Source: Metridium senile
Taxonomy: Eukaryota > Cnidaria > Anthozoa > Actiniaria > Metridiidae
Assembly: GCA_949775045.1 (NCBI GenBank)
Contig: OX459104.1
Span: 8,665,655-8,729,654, forward strand
Reading direction: 5' to 3'
DNA: 64,000 nt
Made by a program: the position numbers and the translations under genes. Under the pieces are notes generated by a model, which saw only the letters and a program-made list of their open reading frames with translations, was not told the DNA's origin and searched no databases. Shown one piece after another: positions 35,378 through 46,623 of this stretch (position 1 is the first letter of the stretch; every line of letters starts with the position of its first letter).

Positions 35378-36073
35378 AGGGACTTTTAGCACCAGGGCGG
35401 GAGACGTGACTACGGGGTATCGGAAGTAAATTTGTCACTGTGAGCATGCGCAGATCAATTGGTCTCAGATTACTTTCCCATCGAGCGCAATCGAGAGCGT
35501 GTACTCAAGGGTTTTGCCGTAGTGCCATTACGTGAAGCTTTTTCTCTCAATTATTATAGGTAAACCTTTTTCTACCTTCAGCATATTGAACACAAGTTCA
35601 ATTGAATTATTTTGAAATCAATTTGACGTCGAAATTTAACTGATTAACCAATTTCTGACTAGACTGGTAATCCGGGGGGGGGGGGGGGGTACTCCCATAT
35701 ATTTACTATACGGGGATGATCCGCTGAACAGGGTATGGTTTTTCGAGCTTTCTGTCATAAACAGGGTATGTTTTTTTTTAGTTTTCTGTCATGAACAGGG
35801 TATATATTTACCCCATTTCCCAATTTCCTTTTTTTTTTTTTTTTTGTTGTCATAATCAGGTATAGTAATTAAGTAATATGATGAGCAGCGCGGTCTTTCG
35901 TCTTTCGGGAAATTCAGCACGTTTTCGCGGCATAAACATGGTCCTAAACTGTCATAAACAGGGTCCCATTTTTATCCCTTGTCATAAACAGGACGGACGG
36001 GGTCTTAATCCCCAGTCCTATCTTGGAATCGACGTCGCCGTCCTCCACTCCCGTCCTGGTGCTAAAAGTCCCT
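35378..36073. mobile_element. MITE with 3-bp AAT target duplication
   Basis: Ends AGGGACTTTTAGCACCAGG with 28-bp TIRs. AAT flanks both sides and the minisatellite unit continues across. The core has a G homopolymer at 35678 and repeats of CATAAACAGGGT. ORFs here are not genes. Confidence 0.85.
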
Positions 36074-36416
36074 AATATCATTTTTGGTGGGGACGTTGCT
36101 GTTATTGTTGTAAGTACACTTATTGTTGGAGTTGTTGTTAGTATACCGTATTGTTGGCGTTGTTGTTAGTATCATTGTTGGTGGAGCTGTTTTTGTCGTT
36201 GTTGTTGTAAGTATTATTCTTGGTGGCGCCGTCGTTGTTGTTGTTGTTGTTAATATCATTCTTGTTGGCGTCGTTGTTGTTAGTGTACTTATTGTTGGTG
36301 TTGTTGTTAGTATTATTGTTGTTTTAACATTTGCTGGTGTTGTTGTTGTTGCTACTGTCGTTAACATTGTTATTGATCAATATTGTTATCGGCTGATGTT
36401 GCTATACCACTGATTG

Positions 36417-36658
36417 TTAGGAACGGACCATTTAATATTTGTAGGGGGGGGGGGGGGGAGGGGGGGGGGTTAAATCCCCAAAAAAATATCGAGCAAGCTC
36501 TCCAACCTAAAAACAAATATCGTGCAACGTCAATATGGCAAAACAATATAGCTTCGTAGAGAAAAAAAAAATCCTGCAACACTGGAGGGCGAAAAAACAT
36601 TTTCGTGCACGCTGACAATCTACTCACCCCCTACAAAAATCAAATGGTCCATCCCTTA
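36417..36658. mobile_element. MITE, GGACCATTT ends
   Basis: Inverted ends GGACCATTTAATATTTGTAG and CTACAAAAATCAAATGGTCC. G-runs at 36443-36469. A relative lies at 56512-56717. Confidence 0.75.
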
Positions 36659-37739
36659 TAGTTGTTGAGCACATGATGCTAGGTGCATCTTCAGTTTCAG
36701 ACAATTGCTAGTAAAACTTTCGAGGCAGTTGGTACTGCATCTACAAGTAGTATTGACAATATTTAATTTGAAAATAAAAGTGTAATTCAGTTCCGTTTTC
36801 GTGTCATATGTCAAACTAATTTACATAATTACCCTTGAAAATTGTCCTGTAAGAAATCAAAACTATATCAAATCCAAAAGAGGACCAATAGAATAACTAA
36901 ACTTTCTATTAATGAGGATTTCCCATAATATTAAGCCAGATTTAGTAAGAATACAATATAACGAAAAATGGTACTGAAGATTGACTTTCGCGGGAAGGTC
37001 TTCAAGTGTTTTGGTTGTCATCAAGTGTGGATTAGTGAACTCGAAAGATATAGAACAGGTCCTAGTGTTATCAAATATCGAACAAAACTTAGTTTCCGAT
37101 GTATTTGAGATTATTAGGTGCTTAATTCGTTCATCTAGAAATAGTTTATGTGTTATCTTGTATGCTAATTAGCGGAAAATTGGTTAGTTAATTTATGCAA
37201 ATGCATTGACTTTGAGCTTGTTTTATTTACAAACTAAAAAAGGTCCCACGCTTTTGTTTATTGAAATACAACAACCAACCCTTCTTTTATTACAAGATGC
37301 AAAAAAATTTGAAAAAAACTGCCGGCCTTGGGGGAAAACATTTTTTAAATTTGGCTAAAATCGCGTCGTCGCTCAAAGTGAGACGTGAAGACGATAAATA
37401 ACAAAGCGCCTGACAAAAAATATTTTTTGAAATAAGTAGTTATTACCATAGATGAACTATTTAGACGTCAAAGAATGGGATAGAAATGAAAAGAAGTCGA
37501 TCAGCATCATACTTTGGATTTTAGAACCACTCAAAGTTGAGCTAAAATTTAGGTCATTTTTGGTCTTTTTGGAGCCAGAATCGAGGGGGGTGGTTAACTC
37601 GAAAAGTAAAAGTCCGTTGATGCTCATATTTAGCCATTCTTATTTATATCAGATGCCTACTAAATGGTATAAATTTGAATGAAATCGGCCGACCCCCATC
37701 TTTCGCACCTGCCCGGTTTTCTCAGACAACGACTCTTAA

Positions 37740-38061
37740 AATGTCGGTGAATGAAATGAAAGATTTTGAATTTTAACAATTTCTGATTTCGCAATGAAAT
37801 GTGTCCCTTCCTGATTACAAAATTAAACAGTCTAGGTGGTGTGAGTGGTGGGTGGGTTAGGGCTTGGGGTTGGCGGTTACTTCTGGGAATGCTCTCTTTA
37901 TCGAAGTGGTAGGGTGATCAGGGCTATTTTTAGTGTCAAAGATATTTTTTGTGTGAACCATTTAGGGCTTTCGGTCAAGAGTCGATTGTGTAGCTTGATT
38001 ATCGTGATTCCGTACGTTTTAGTACCATTTTTACTTGCACGGCTTTGTAATTAAAAAAACG
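37740..38061. other. spacer between two TTAA elements
   Basis: About 320 bases with a GGTGGG-rich patch at 37837-37875. No gene or repeat recognised. Confidence 0.4.
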
Positions 38062-38065
38062 TTAA

Positions 38066-39085
38066 GGTATGATGGGACAAAATCGAGGTGTCTTTTTGAA
38101 AGTCGCGTAGTGCGTACAGCTTTAAATATATTTGAAATAAGGTATATATATTCGTAAAGCTTACTAAACAAATATTGCGTTTTCATTATTGGTTTCAACA
38201 AATACCATTGGGATTGATTGATATTGCTATTATAACGAGATCCGACTAGTCAAAATCAATAAGTTTATTGTCCCGCAATATTTAACCAATCGGCACCAAA
38301 CCTAATCAGTCCTGCTAAAAAACTCATGAACTTTTAAACGATGTCTGCATTTTTTTATAATGTGTATTGTTAATTTTTTATTGATTTTTGTATTTATATA
38401 TAATAAAATCTTAGGTTATTTTGCAGTTTATCCTTAATTACTTTTGAATGAAGCAAAAAATCAAAAAAAGGCAGGTACCGTTTTGAACTTTATGAATCTT
38501 TTAAAGGTCTGATTAAGTTTTGTGCCGATTTGTTAAATTGTACGGGACAATATTAATAAACCCTTCAAAGTTCGTAAATATTCTAAAATCTCAACGCGAG
38601 ATAAATCCGGTTTTGTTTCCCGTTTACTTTGCGTCTGTTTACTAACCGGATTAACAGCGACGCCTAAGTCAAAGCAGTGATATTCGATAATAGTCAATTG
38701 CTTCTTTCGTTCGACTTCTAAAGCTTTTGTTGACGTTCGCTTTCTTCGCTTTTTAATTTGTGGGTTAATGAAACAGTTTCTCATTTACCTGGCATGGATA
38801 AATATAAACTATTATCGAATATGTTGATTTAAGTACAAAGAAAATATTATATAATAACGCTGAACGGCGTTATCAATTTTACCTCGGCGTTTTACCTCGC
38901 CATGGGTAGGTTTGATCAGGTCCTGTCATCGCTTTGTCATGTTTAGTGTGTCACGCAAAATATCTTTTTTACGAATATTTTGCGAAGAATATATAATTAA
39001 TAAAAGCAAAGCCAATTTTGTTTTTTGTTAAACAATGGTCAAGACATTGAATAATCACTCTTCAAACATTTTGTCCCATGATACC
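38066..39085. mobile_element. 1-kb non-autonomous TTAA element
   Basis: Ends GGTATGATGGGACAAAAT and ATTTTGTCCCATGATACC (one mismatch over 18 bp), TTAA on both sides. Resembles the Kolobok-like TIR GGATATACAGGACAC in outline. A partial relative lies at 57315-57570. Confidence 0.85.
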
Positions 39086-39268
39086 TTAACCGCCAAGAAC
39101 ATCTCACATGGGTACCTTTTATGGGTTGAAAGAAACTAAACTTTAACAGTTTTTTTATGACACCCTTTCGGGTCAATTTCAATATCGACCTACGTAGATA
39201 ACCTCTACCACTATAACAAGAAAGTACATCCATCCCGGGTCAAGAGAGTATATAGTTGGCATTGATTG

Positions 39269-39361
39269 GCCTGCGTGGATACTCATGGGGATTGGGGGAG
39301 AGAAGGGGAGGGGAGGGGTGGTGGGGAGCAGGAGGGAAGGAAGAGCCTGCAAACAAACCCC
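39269..39361 (+). repeat. purine-rich repeat bounded by GCCTGC
   Basis: Starts GCCTGCGTGG, ends GCCTGCAAACAAACCCC, with a GGGGAGG core. Inverted relative at 42823-42926. Confidence 0.7.
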
Positions 39362-39603
39362 ACTTTTTTTATTCAAACTGCGTCCACCAGATAGACGTAA
39401 TTTTTGATTGGCTAAGATCGAAGAATCACACATCACGTCATGGTGCCATTTTATAGCCCCAGGAGCCCATAATCATCTTGAAGACTGTTTGAATAGTGTT
39501 TTATCTAAGCTACAAAGCTCTGATTTTATGTTTTCTTCATAAACATGAGCAGAAGAAGACTTTTGGCAGTTTATATTGGGAGTAGGTACACTGCGAGTTA
39601 TGG

Positions 39604-40690
39604 AGATGCTAGTTGCGAGTTGCGAGTTGCGAGTTGCAAGTTGCGAGTTGCGAGTTGCAAATTCCTGACCCCCTACCTTGAACCGGACAAACATTGAAAT
39701 AGAAATCAATTAACCCGAAATGCAATATCCGGACGGAAAAATCTCATAACCATACATCCATCCATACAGCTACTCATTAGCCACTTTTAAATCGTGCTGT
39801 CTCTAAATATCTATTTTCAATATTTTCGGTCCATCTGGTTATTCCTTTATTATTTCAAATAATATTTCCCTCTGTAAAAGCAAATATCAAAATTTGCAAA
39901 AACATAGATGCAATCTAGCTTACGCTAATCTCTCATATCGTGTTTGCACCACTGACAACGAATTTTTGGTCGGAGCTCGAGTGTTACAGTTTGTAAAAAA
40001 AATAAGTTTTTTAAGAAGTTTTTTTAACATCATAATCTTTATTCTATAAGATTTAAAATGATATATAATTGATAATTTAGCTACTCTGATGATTTCAAAC
40101 GAAGGAATATCGCAGATTAAAAGGTTTACAGTAACCTCAAGGCGAGGGTCAGCATGCAAGCTCACCCGAAAAAAGCAGCAAAATTGTACTAATTCTACTT
40201 ATATTTGATGTAGTAAGTTTTTTGGATATTGGATTTTGGATATATGGTGACTATTAGGCTACTTAACATTTTATTTTAAAAATCAGATTTTAGTTGTCAC
40301 GTGACTCTTAAGGCTGAAAACAGAAAAGTTATAATGGGTTTTCATGGTTTTATATTGTTAAAAAGATAATTTCCAACAATAGTAGGTGTAGATTGTATGG
40401 TTTTATTTAGAAGGTGAAAAGATAAATGAGATTCTGTAGATACGCGGCTTGGTCATGTGACCTCTTTTGACTGTTCAGTTCGTTATAATTTACAGGTTTC
40501 TCTTTATCTTATATTAGGCTTTCATTAGGTGCAGCGTCTAAATTAACTATAACACAATTTTATAATTGGATTATGGTGAATTATTGTTATCATCATTATT
40601 TCAAATGTTTTTGAGATAAACCAAAAAGTATTCTGAATTCATCTTTTGCAACTCGCAACTCGCATCTCGCAACTTGCAACTCGCAACTCC
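39604..40690. mobile_element. element bounded by inverted heptamer arrays
   Basis: A (GTTGCGA)n array at 39604-39662 faces an (AACTCGC)n array at 40649-40690, about 1 kb apart. The inside is AT-rich and non-coding. The inverted arrangement suggests one unit bounded by terminal tandem arrays. Confidence 0.5.
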
Positions 40691-41278
40691 TCGACTCGCA
40701 TTGTTCCCACACTCGTTTATATTTTAAAAGAACATCGATATTCATTTTACTTAGTAGCTATAGGTTATCATGATTGAGTAGTTCATTGCTAGAAATTTGG
40801 GTCATTGTACAGCTGTTTTCTTGGGCTCAGATTTTATACGGCTAAAACTCCAAACTTCCGCTTTATGATGATTGGGAACTCTGTTTTCAATCCCACAATG
40901 CATTTGGAGATAAAATAAACAAAATGGCTGACCAAGGAAGCTTCCAAGAGTTTGTTTCTTTGTTTTATTATATTTACAACTTGAAGCTGGATAAAAACAT
41001 GGCGCCGTTTCTTTGTTTTTTGCAAATGTTCACAGCCTTCAGGAAGAAAATTGGACAGTTATTCTACGCATGTTTTTGGCTATTTGGACTGTTTAAACAG
41101 TGTACTACTGAGATCGATTTGCGCACTCATCGTAAATGATAATCTTCTACTTCAAATTGAACGAAAAGTACATGGAGGTTGCACGATTTCAAAGGAGATG
41201 TATGGCAAATTGAGGGCTTACATATGAAAACTACCAACAGCTCAGGAAGGAATGCTACTGTTTATTGTGAATCATTTT
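40691..41278. other. no supported gene
   Basis: Contains one 71-codon ORF (40924-41139, ATG in context AAAATGG) with no recognised domain or splice continuation. Otherwise nothing seen. Confidence 0.35.
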
Positions 41279-42329
41279 CACGCTGTCGCCAACCACCCCC
41301 TAAATGTACTACTAGATCGTGGGAAAAATGTGTATGTTACCATATCTCTTCACTCAAAAATGATTTTAGGATCAAACTTGGGTCACGGTGAGATATTACT
41401 GGAAGCAATATATTGACATATGTTTTACTTCAAAAAATTGAAATTATGATGTCATAAGATAAATTGCAACATTTCTACGATGGTCGTGACTGAGGAATAA
41501 ATTTAATTTATCTTTTAAAAATGAAAGATCAGATAGAGAGAAGATGAAAACCGAAAACAGAATTTCGTTAGCATTAATTGATGAGAAGTAAGAATTTTTT
41601 AAAGTTAAATTAAAATCTATGACGTCATTATCCTTTGTCAATTCTAAATAATTTTTTTTTATGTCTTTCAAAAGTTTGATTAGGAACGAATACCGATTCC
41701 CAATACAGACCTAGCCCAGTGCAAAAGTTTGAGTCACATTTAAAGGGAAATGGTTCTTTCATTCTCTTTTTTTTTTAAAAAACAAAAAACAGTGACGTCA
41801 TTTCATGACGTCATATTAAGAATTTGCTTAATTTCTCTCCATAGAGAGGGACATTCAAAAATCTAAAATCATACGATTTTAGAAGGCATTTGGTAATGTA
41901 GTTTAAACGATGAATGGGTATATTTAATGCCTTACAGAAAATTTTTTATCAAGGAGTTTGTTTTACCATATGTTTCTATAAATAAGTTATTGAGGGGGAG
42001 GGGTGGGTACCCAATCCTTTGATCTCTTATAACTTCACAAATATTAATCTTATCGTAAAACGGTTTTCTTATTTCAAACCACCTTGTACTAATCGTTCAA
42101 AATAAGTAAACGAAATGAACAGAATCGTGATTTCCAATTATGTAATAAAATGGTAACATTGATTATGACGTCATACTATCAAATTTGTGTCATCAAAATT
42201 TATCAAAAAATATTGCCACGATAGTTCCTGTGTATTGACAAAGTTTCAGTGATTTATGTCTAAAGCTTAGAAAGTTAATAAAATTTGAATTTTAAGTAGT
42301 ACATTTAGGGGGTGGTTGGCGACAGCGTG
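41279..42329. mobile_element. 1.05-kb element with 34-bp perfect TIRs
   Basis: CACGCTGTCGCCAACCACCC opens both ends in inverted order, identical over 34 bp. Flanks TTTT on both sides may be a 4-bp duplication or chance. The interior includes a copy of the dispersed repeat at 41683-41835. No transposase. Confidence 0.8.
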
Positions 42330-42822
42330 TTTTGCAGTGAGTACAAAGATTTATATGTACTTTCATAGTTTTCATTCGCGCACCGAGTGCAATATGCTTA
42401 CTTCGTCCACAAATACTCAAAATATATTATTTGCCATACATTTTCTTATAAAAAGTGTCAGCCATTTTGTTTATTTTTGCGTGCTACAACGCATGCGCGT
42501 CGCCATCTTGACCCAAATTTCTAGCAATGTTGTCAAAACTCGACGACTTGAACAAACTGAACTTTGAACTACTGTGTTACAATAATAATCTGGACTTTCA
42601 GTCGCTGGTCTCAGCATTTCGATTCACTTGCAGATGTGCGGGCTCTATTTTCTTTAGATGTACTGAGGAATGTTTAGGGCTCGATATCTTGTACTAAACG
42701 GCATTCAGTTGTATTTACAAACTGATACGCTTGTTGGTTCTATGAAATTTCAACGTCTACCTGATTTGTTGATAATGAATTTTGGCTGTTTATTGACATT
42801 GATGGATACCAGAACGACTAGA

Positions 42823-42926
42823 GGGGTTTGTTTGCAGGCTATCCCTTCTTCCCTCTTCCCTCTTCCCTCTTCCCTCTTCCCTCTTCCCTCCCCTTCTTTT
42901 CCCAAACCCTAGATTCGCCACGCAGG
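42823..42926 (-). repeat. GCCTGC-bounded repeat next to the GPCR start
   Basis: Inverted relative of 39269-39361, core (CTTCCCT)n. Ends 11 bases before the GPCR ATG at 42938, so it forms the immediate 5' flank of that gene. Confidence 0.75.
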
Positions 42927-42937
42927 CTACATTGATT

Positions 42938-44107
42938 ATGGACCGTTTTTATCCCCAGTTAGTGTATCCTGCCCATCCCAACATGGCAAAAGCTGCAACG
43001 AACTTCGTCGCCATTAACACCACTATTATATCCAATACAACCGAGACTATCAACGGCTCCTCGACGAACATCTTCAATCATGTGAAAATGGGCATCAAAT
43101 TATCAGTCGCTATTCCGTCGATCATTGCAGGGGTGTACGCTTTATTGGCAAACTCTCTTATCCTGTACTTCATGAACAAAAAGTCGAAGATTGTCAAGCC
43201 AGGTTCTTTTAGACGGCCAGTGACTGATCTATTCATCCAGAGCATCGCCCTGTCAGATGTACTGTGCTCGCTGATAAGTCTTCCCGCCTTCATTATGGAG
43301 ATGTTTATTGATTATGTCACAAGCGATTTAATCTGTAGGTTTGCTAAATATGCGATGTTTTTTTTCCCCGTTGTAACGAGTATGAATTACCTCTTTATAG
43401 GTGTAGAGCGTTTTGTAGCTATCTATTATCCTTTCATTGTCCCGAGTAAAAAGACGAGTAAGAGGCTAGTAGTAGCGGCGTGGTTGCTAGGCGCGCTGAT
43501 AACGTTCATACCCATACCAGCGATGGTTCGTGTGCGATACGATCTTTCTTACGATAAACACAAGTTAGTTTGTACATACGTCAATTCTGTAAAGTATCAC
43601 CGCATACTCTTTGTCTTATTTATTGTAATGTTTTACATCATTCCAACTGTCATCCTGACTACCACTTGCATACTTATCGTAAGGTATATGCGCCGGCAAC
43701 GTAATGCTGCTCCAGCCAGCGGTGCTACATCAAACATACAAAATGCACGCACAAATGCTTCGCGTTAGAAAGTCACAAATATGTTTATTTCTCTAATATG
43801 GGCGTTCATTATTCCGTATTCACTATTTGTGTTTTACAACGGTGCGGTTATGGTTTTTAAAATCCACATAACTTTTACTGTTGGTGTTATTACTCGTATG
43901 GCAAGTGCTTTGCTCGCATACACTAACGAAGCAATAGGTTCTACGATTCTTTTTTTCAACTTTCGATATTTGAGAAACAAGATCGTATTGCTTTTTCGTA
44001 ACATCATCCCCGTAGAATCAATGCCCCAAAACCAAGTGCTCCCAATGGAGGTGAGAGAAACGGGTAAAGGAGGAGAGACAAACGCAATTCAAACAGCTTC
44101 AAAATAG
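42938..44107 (+). pseudogene. class A GPCR with in-frame TAG before TM6
   Basis: Rhodopsin-family receptor in one frame, interrupted by a single TAG at 43766-43768 (codon 277). First ATG is 42938; an upstream TTG is not a start. N-terminus has NTT/NGS glycosylation sites. TM1 has LLANSL, TM2 SIALSD (D107), C133 before TM3, ERF (157-159) for DRY, TM4 W182, ECL2 C212, TM5 P236. After the stop, KVTNMFISLIWAFIIPYS resumes TM6 with P293. TM7 ends in GSTILF where NPxxY is usual. Total 389 codons without frameshift. The TAG removes TM6-TM7, so the protein would be dead unless the stop is polymorphic, read through or a sequence error. Ligand unknown; NPxxY loss suggests a divergent receptor even before the stop. 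Confidence 0.85.
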
Positions 44108-45394
44108 ACTATGCGATGGGAGAAATATATGTAAGAAAATAGAAAGAAAGGAGAAATGTCCATAAACATTGGGGAGAAGGAAGAAAAACGAATTAAAAAA
44201 GAGAGAGAAGCGATATTTGAGTTTGTGTTCCTCTTCCCAGCTCCAAATAGAGATCAAATTATAATTGATTATTATACTCAATAGGTGTTTACTTGATAAG
44301 GTTAATTAATAATAAATAAACACACTTATAAATAGAGAAATTAAACATTACCCGCAATGCACCCGATATATCTAGGTAAATCCTTCAGAGGGAAATAACC
44401 AATCAGCGCGAAGTGAACATGCACAACTTGTTAGCGTAACCCCGAGGAGAGAGTATAAGTGCGTTAATGCTCGACCGACCGGGATAGGGAGCTTTCTATA
44501 ATATTTTAATCCATCGAAAACCGCATGAAATGTTGAAAAACTCTATCAATACTTTACACCTAAAAGAAACGAGGCGGATTTATAAGTTTTAAAAGTTTAA
44601 AGCATATTAATCTTAAAACTTGGGACTCAAAAGCTGATTTAATAAAATGTACAAGGTACTTTCTTTAATAATTTTTGTTCAACACGGGCTCAATTTGCGA
44701 ACTTTTTCTATAAGTCGTTCCTTGGGAGGACGTTGTTGAAGCGAACGTTTTCATCACAATATCATGACATTATTCAATTCATGTCTTGACCAGGTTGTAC
44801 ATGTGCTTCATCCGTGAATAGACGTTAAAAAAAACTTGTTAAATGACTCGATGCCGAACTTGAAATTGTAATTACGGGTTATAACAAATAAGCTTACAAG
44901 ATTCTTGAATGAATTAGACGATATTTGCATAAAGTCCTAATTAATGATTGTTCGAAAGAAGTTCGCTAAAATCTCTATTTGTAACTTTAATTTTTAAAAT
45001 CTGTCAATTCTAAAAGTTTTACCTTATTTATCGCTTGCGAATTCTGAAGTTTATATAATTCCACAAACTTCAAAAATTACTCTGTGTTTAGGGCAAACTA
45101 TAATGCCACATGGAACTTTGGATTGAAGTGTGTTTTTTCTTTTGCGCGTCACCGTATTGCAGATATGCACTGGCTCAATGCAAACAAGTTTTGCGGTTTG
45201 ACGTTGGTTACAAAATAATTACCTAGATATATTATACCTCACAAACAATCCTCACAAGTCTTGATTTCGATATTAGGCTCGACCTGCAGTCTCGTCATTA
45301 TTGAATTCTCAACTTAAATATTCTGCTATAATGGGTTCGAATAAATCCAATAAGTGTCTAATATATTGGAGGTCTCAGAAGTCATGCGCAATAT
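44108..45394. other. 3' flank of the GPCR, no gene seen
   Basis: Purine-rich up to 44215, then AT-rich DNA. No repeat recognised until the array palindrome at 45395. Confidence 0.45.
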
Positions 45395-45439
45395 GCTGTA
45401 TATACACCTATTTCAAAAATCGTTGTCGCAGACGAAGCT

Positions 45440-45704
45440 ACAATCTTGGACAAAAGTGTTGAGACACTTTCGGTTTTTATAGCCCTAGTCGGCATTTCTC
45501 AGCTGTTCCTTCCCCATCCCCCATCCAATCAATGTTGTATGTATTGATAGATAATGCCAGTGGTCCAGACAATCCCAACATCCAGCATTGAATGGAGGGG
45601 GGAGGGGAGGGGGATCAAATTAATGACAGTTAGCAAGACGGACAGTTATTTACATTATTCGTACAAAGCGCGCGAATGTCTCAACTACTTTTGTCCAAGA
45701 TTGT
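45440..45704. mobile_element. S segment copy 1 (MITE, 265 bp)
   Basis: Ends ACAATCTTGGACAAAAGTG and its imperfect inverted copy CAACTACTTTTGTCCAAGATTGT. Further copies at 47489-47753, 49538-49802 and 55167-55431, all in one orientation. The 61-codon ORF from 45554 (MPVVQTIPTSS) has a G-rich core and no recognised domain. Related MITE at 3272-3542. Confidence 0.8.
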
Positions 45705-46265
45705 CTACGGCACATAAACAACTTTTTTGTTCAACCTAACTTCTGCAAAGGTACCAAATGCTATTATTTTATAGATATCCGCGTGTACTTCAATTTTAAT
45801 GTATCATGAGTGAGGTAATAACAAATTTGCGCGAAAAAAATCCCCAGAAAACATGACATGTAATTTGCTGACATGTGAACTTTCTGTGTCTGGACAAGAA
45901 TCATGGTATTCAAGTGCAAACTGACCGCAGAAAAAAGGGCATATGTAGGCTATCTTGTCAACGATAAGGGGTATACCGTAAAATAAAATATGTAGAAAGG
46001 CAAACGTTTCAAGGGCCACGGTGTATCGAACATCGACTACGAAACATTTGAAGAATTTACACAACGTGTAATAGACATGTTCTATAATTTTTCTGCATGT
46101 CAATGAACCGGGAAAATAGATAAAACTATTGAATCTATGGATAAACGTGTAAAAATGATTTTTAGCAAACAAAGGAGAGCGCTTAAAGTATTAAAGACAC
46201 TTGTATCTTTATTTAACTAATAAACAATATAATCATGGGAGATAAACTATTGATTTTTGCTGTTT

Positions 46266-46304
46266 TGTCACGCAACGTCATGGCCACGTTGCTACTGCGT
46301 GACA
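46266..46304. repeat. hairpin upstream of the nonamer cluster
   Basis: TGTCACGCAACGT faces ACGTTGC...TGCGTGACA, giving a two-part stem. Present in all five B segments. Confidence 0.65.
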
Positions 46305-46345
46305 TTTTTGACAGGCAAGGCTTTACAAGTTACATATTAACTTGT

Positions 46346-46623
46346 ACGGTTAACAAAATAATTACACATTTTCCTACTTATTAAAATAAAAACTTGTAAC
46401 GTTTAAAACATCAAATCATAGAGAAAATAGTGACAAATAAATTTGAACGGTTAACAAAAACTTTTGTGTTACGATAGACGGTTAACAGCGTTTAGTGAGA
46501 ATTCTATATAAGAGACTGAGACCTTACTCATAATATTATTTGTAGCCCTTTGTTAACCGTTAAAAATCCCCGTTAACCGTGTATATCTTAAGCCAAAAAG
46601 AACACACATATCGTGTTAACCGT
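46346..46623. promoter_or_regulatory. 3+3 facing nonamers around a TATA box, B1
   Basis: ACGGTTAAC at 46346, 46447 and 46478; TATATAAG at 46505-46512; GTTAACCGT at 46552, 46572 and 46615. The two triplets face each other. Same cluster in every B: about 48395-48672, 50444-50721, 52234-52511 and 54024-54301. The nonamer contains AACGG-type MYB-like cores, but binding is untested. Could be a promoter, a transposase-binding region or a replication origin. Confidence 0.6.

Larger units (their letters stand above)
33960..36400. repeat. GTT-rich minisatellite, interrupted
   Basis: Many copies of a unit of about 30 bp, GTTGTTGTTAATATCATTCT plus TGGTGGCGCC or TGGTGGGGAC, fading outwards into GTT/GTA triplets. 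Split by MITEs at 34608-34791 and 35378-36073. Poly-Asn/Thr/Leu ORFs are artefacts. Confidence 0.95.
32744..37735. mobile_element. 5-kb TTAA-flanked foldback element
   Basis: Arms 32744-33679 and 36804-37735 (about 935 bp) are almost identical inverted copies beginning GAGTCGTTGTCTGAGAAAAC, with TTAA immediately outside both. ORFs of 63 and 76 codons occur once in each arm and are by-products. The 3.1-kb loop holds a GTT-rich minisatellite and three MITEs. Non-autonomous; TTAA suggests the Kolobok group. Confidence 0.85.

Noticed and set aside
34043..35392. Poly-Asn, poly-Thr and poly-Leu ORFs up to 219 codons
   Set aside because: Translations of the GTT-rich minisatellite; no start context, no splice sites, several overlapping frames open at once.
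33307..37172. Identical 63-codon ORFs at 33307 and 36981
   Set aside because: They occur because the foldback arms are inverted copies; no independent evidence for coding.
39604..40690. CRISPR-like array
   Set aside because: Heptamer repeats without unique spacers, and the window is eukaryotic.
40924..41139. 71-codon ORF with good start context
   Set aside because: No domain, no homologue recognised, no splice partner; kept only as a remark.
43781..44107. Separate 108-codon gene
   Set aside because: Same frame as the GPCR after a single TAG; it is TM6-TM7 of that receptor.
45804..46172. 122-codon minus-strand ORF repeated in all five B segments
   Set aside because: It begins at TTG with no ATG near the start and shows no domain. 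Its conservation is explained by the whole unit being nearly identical.
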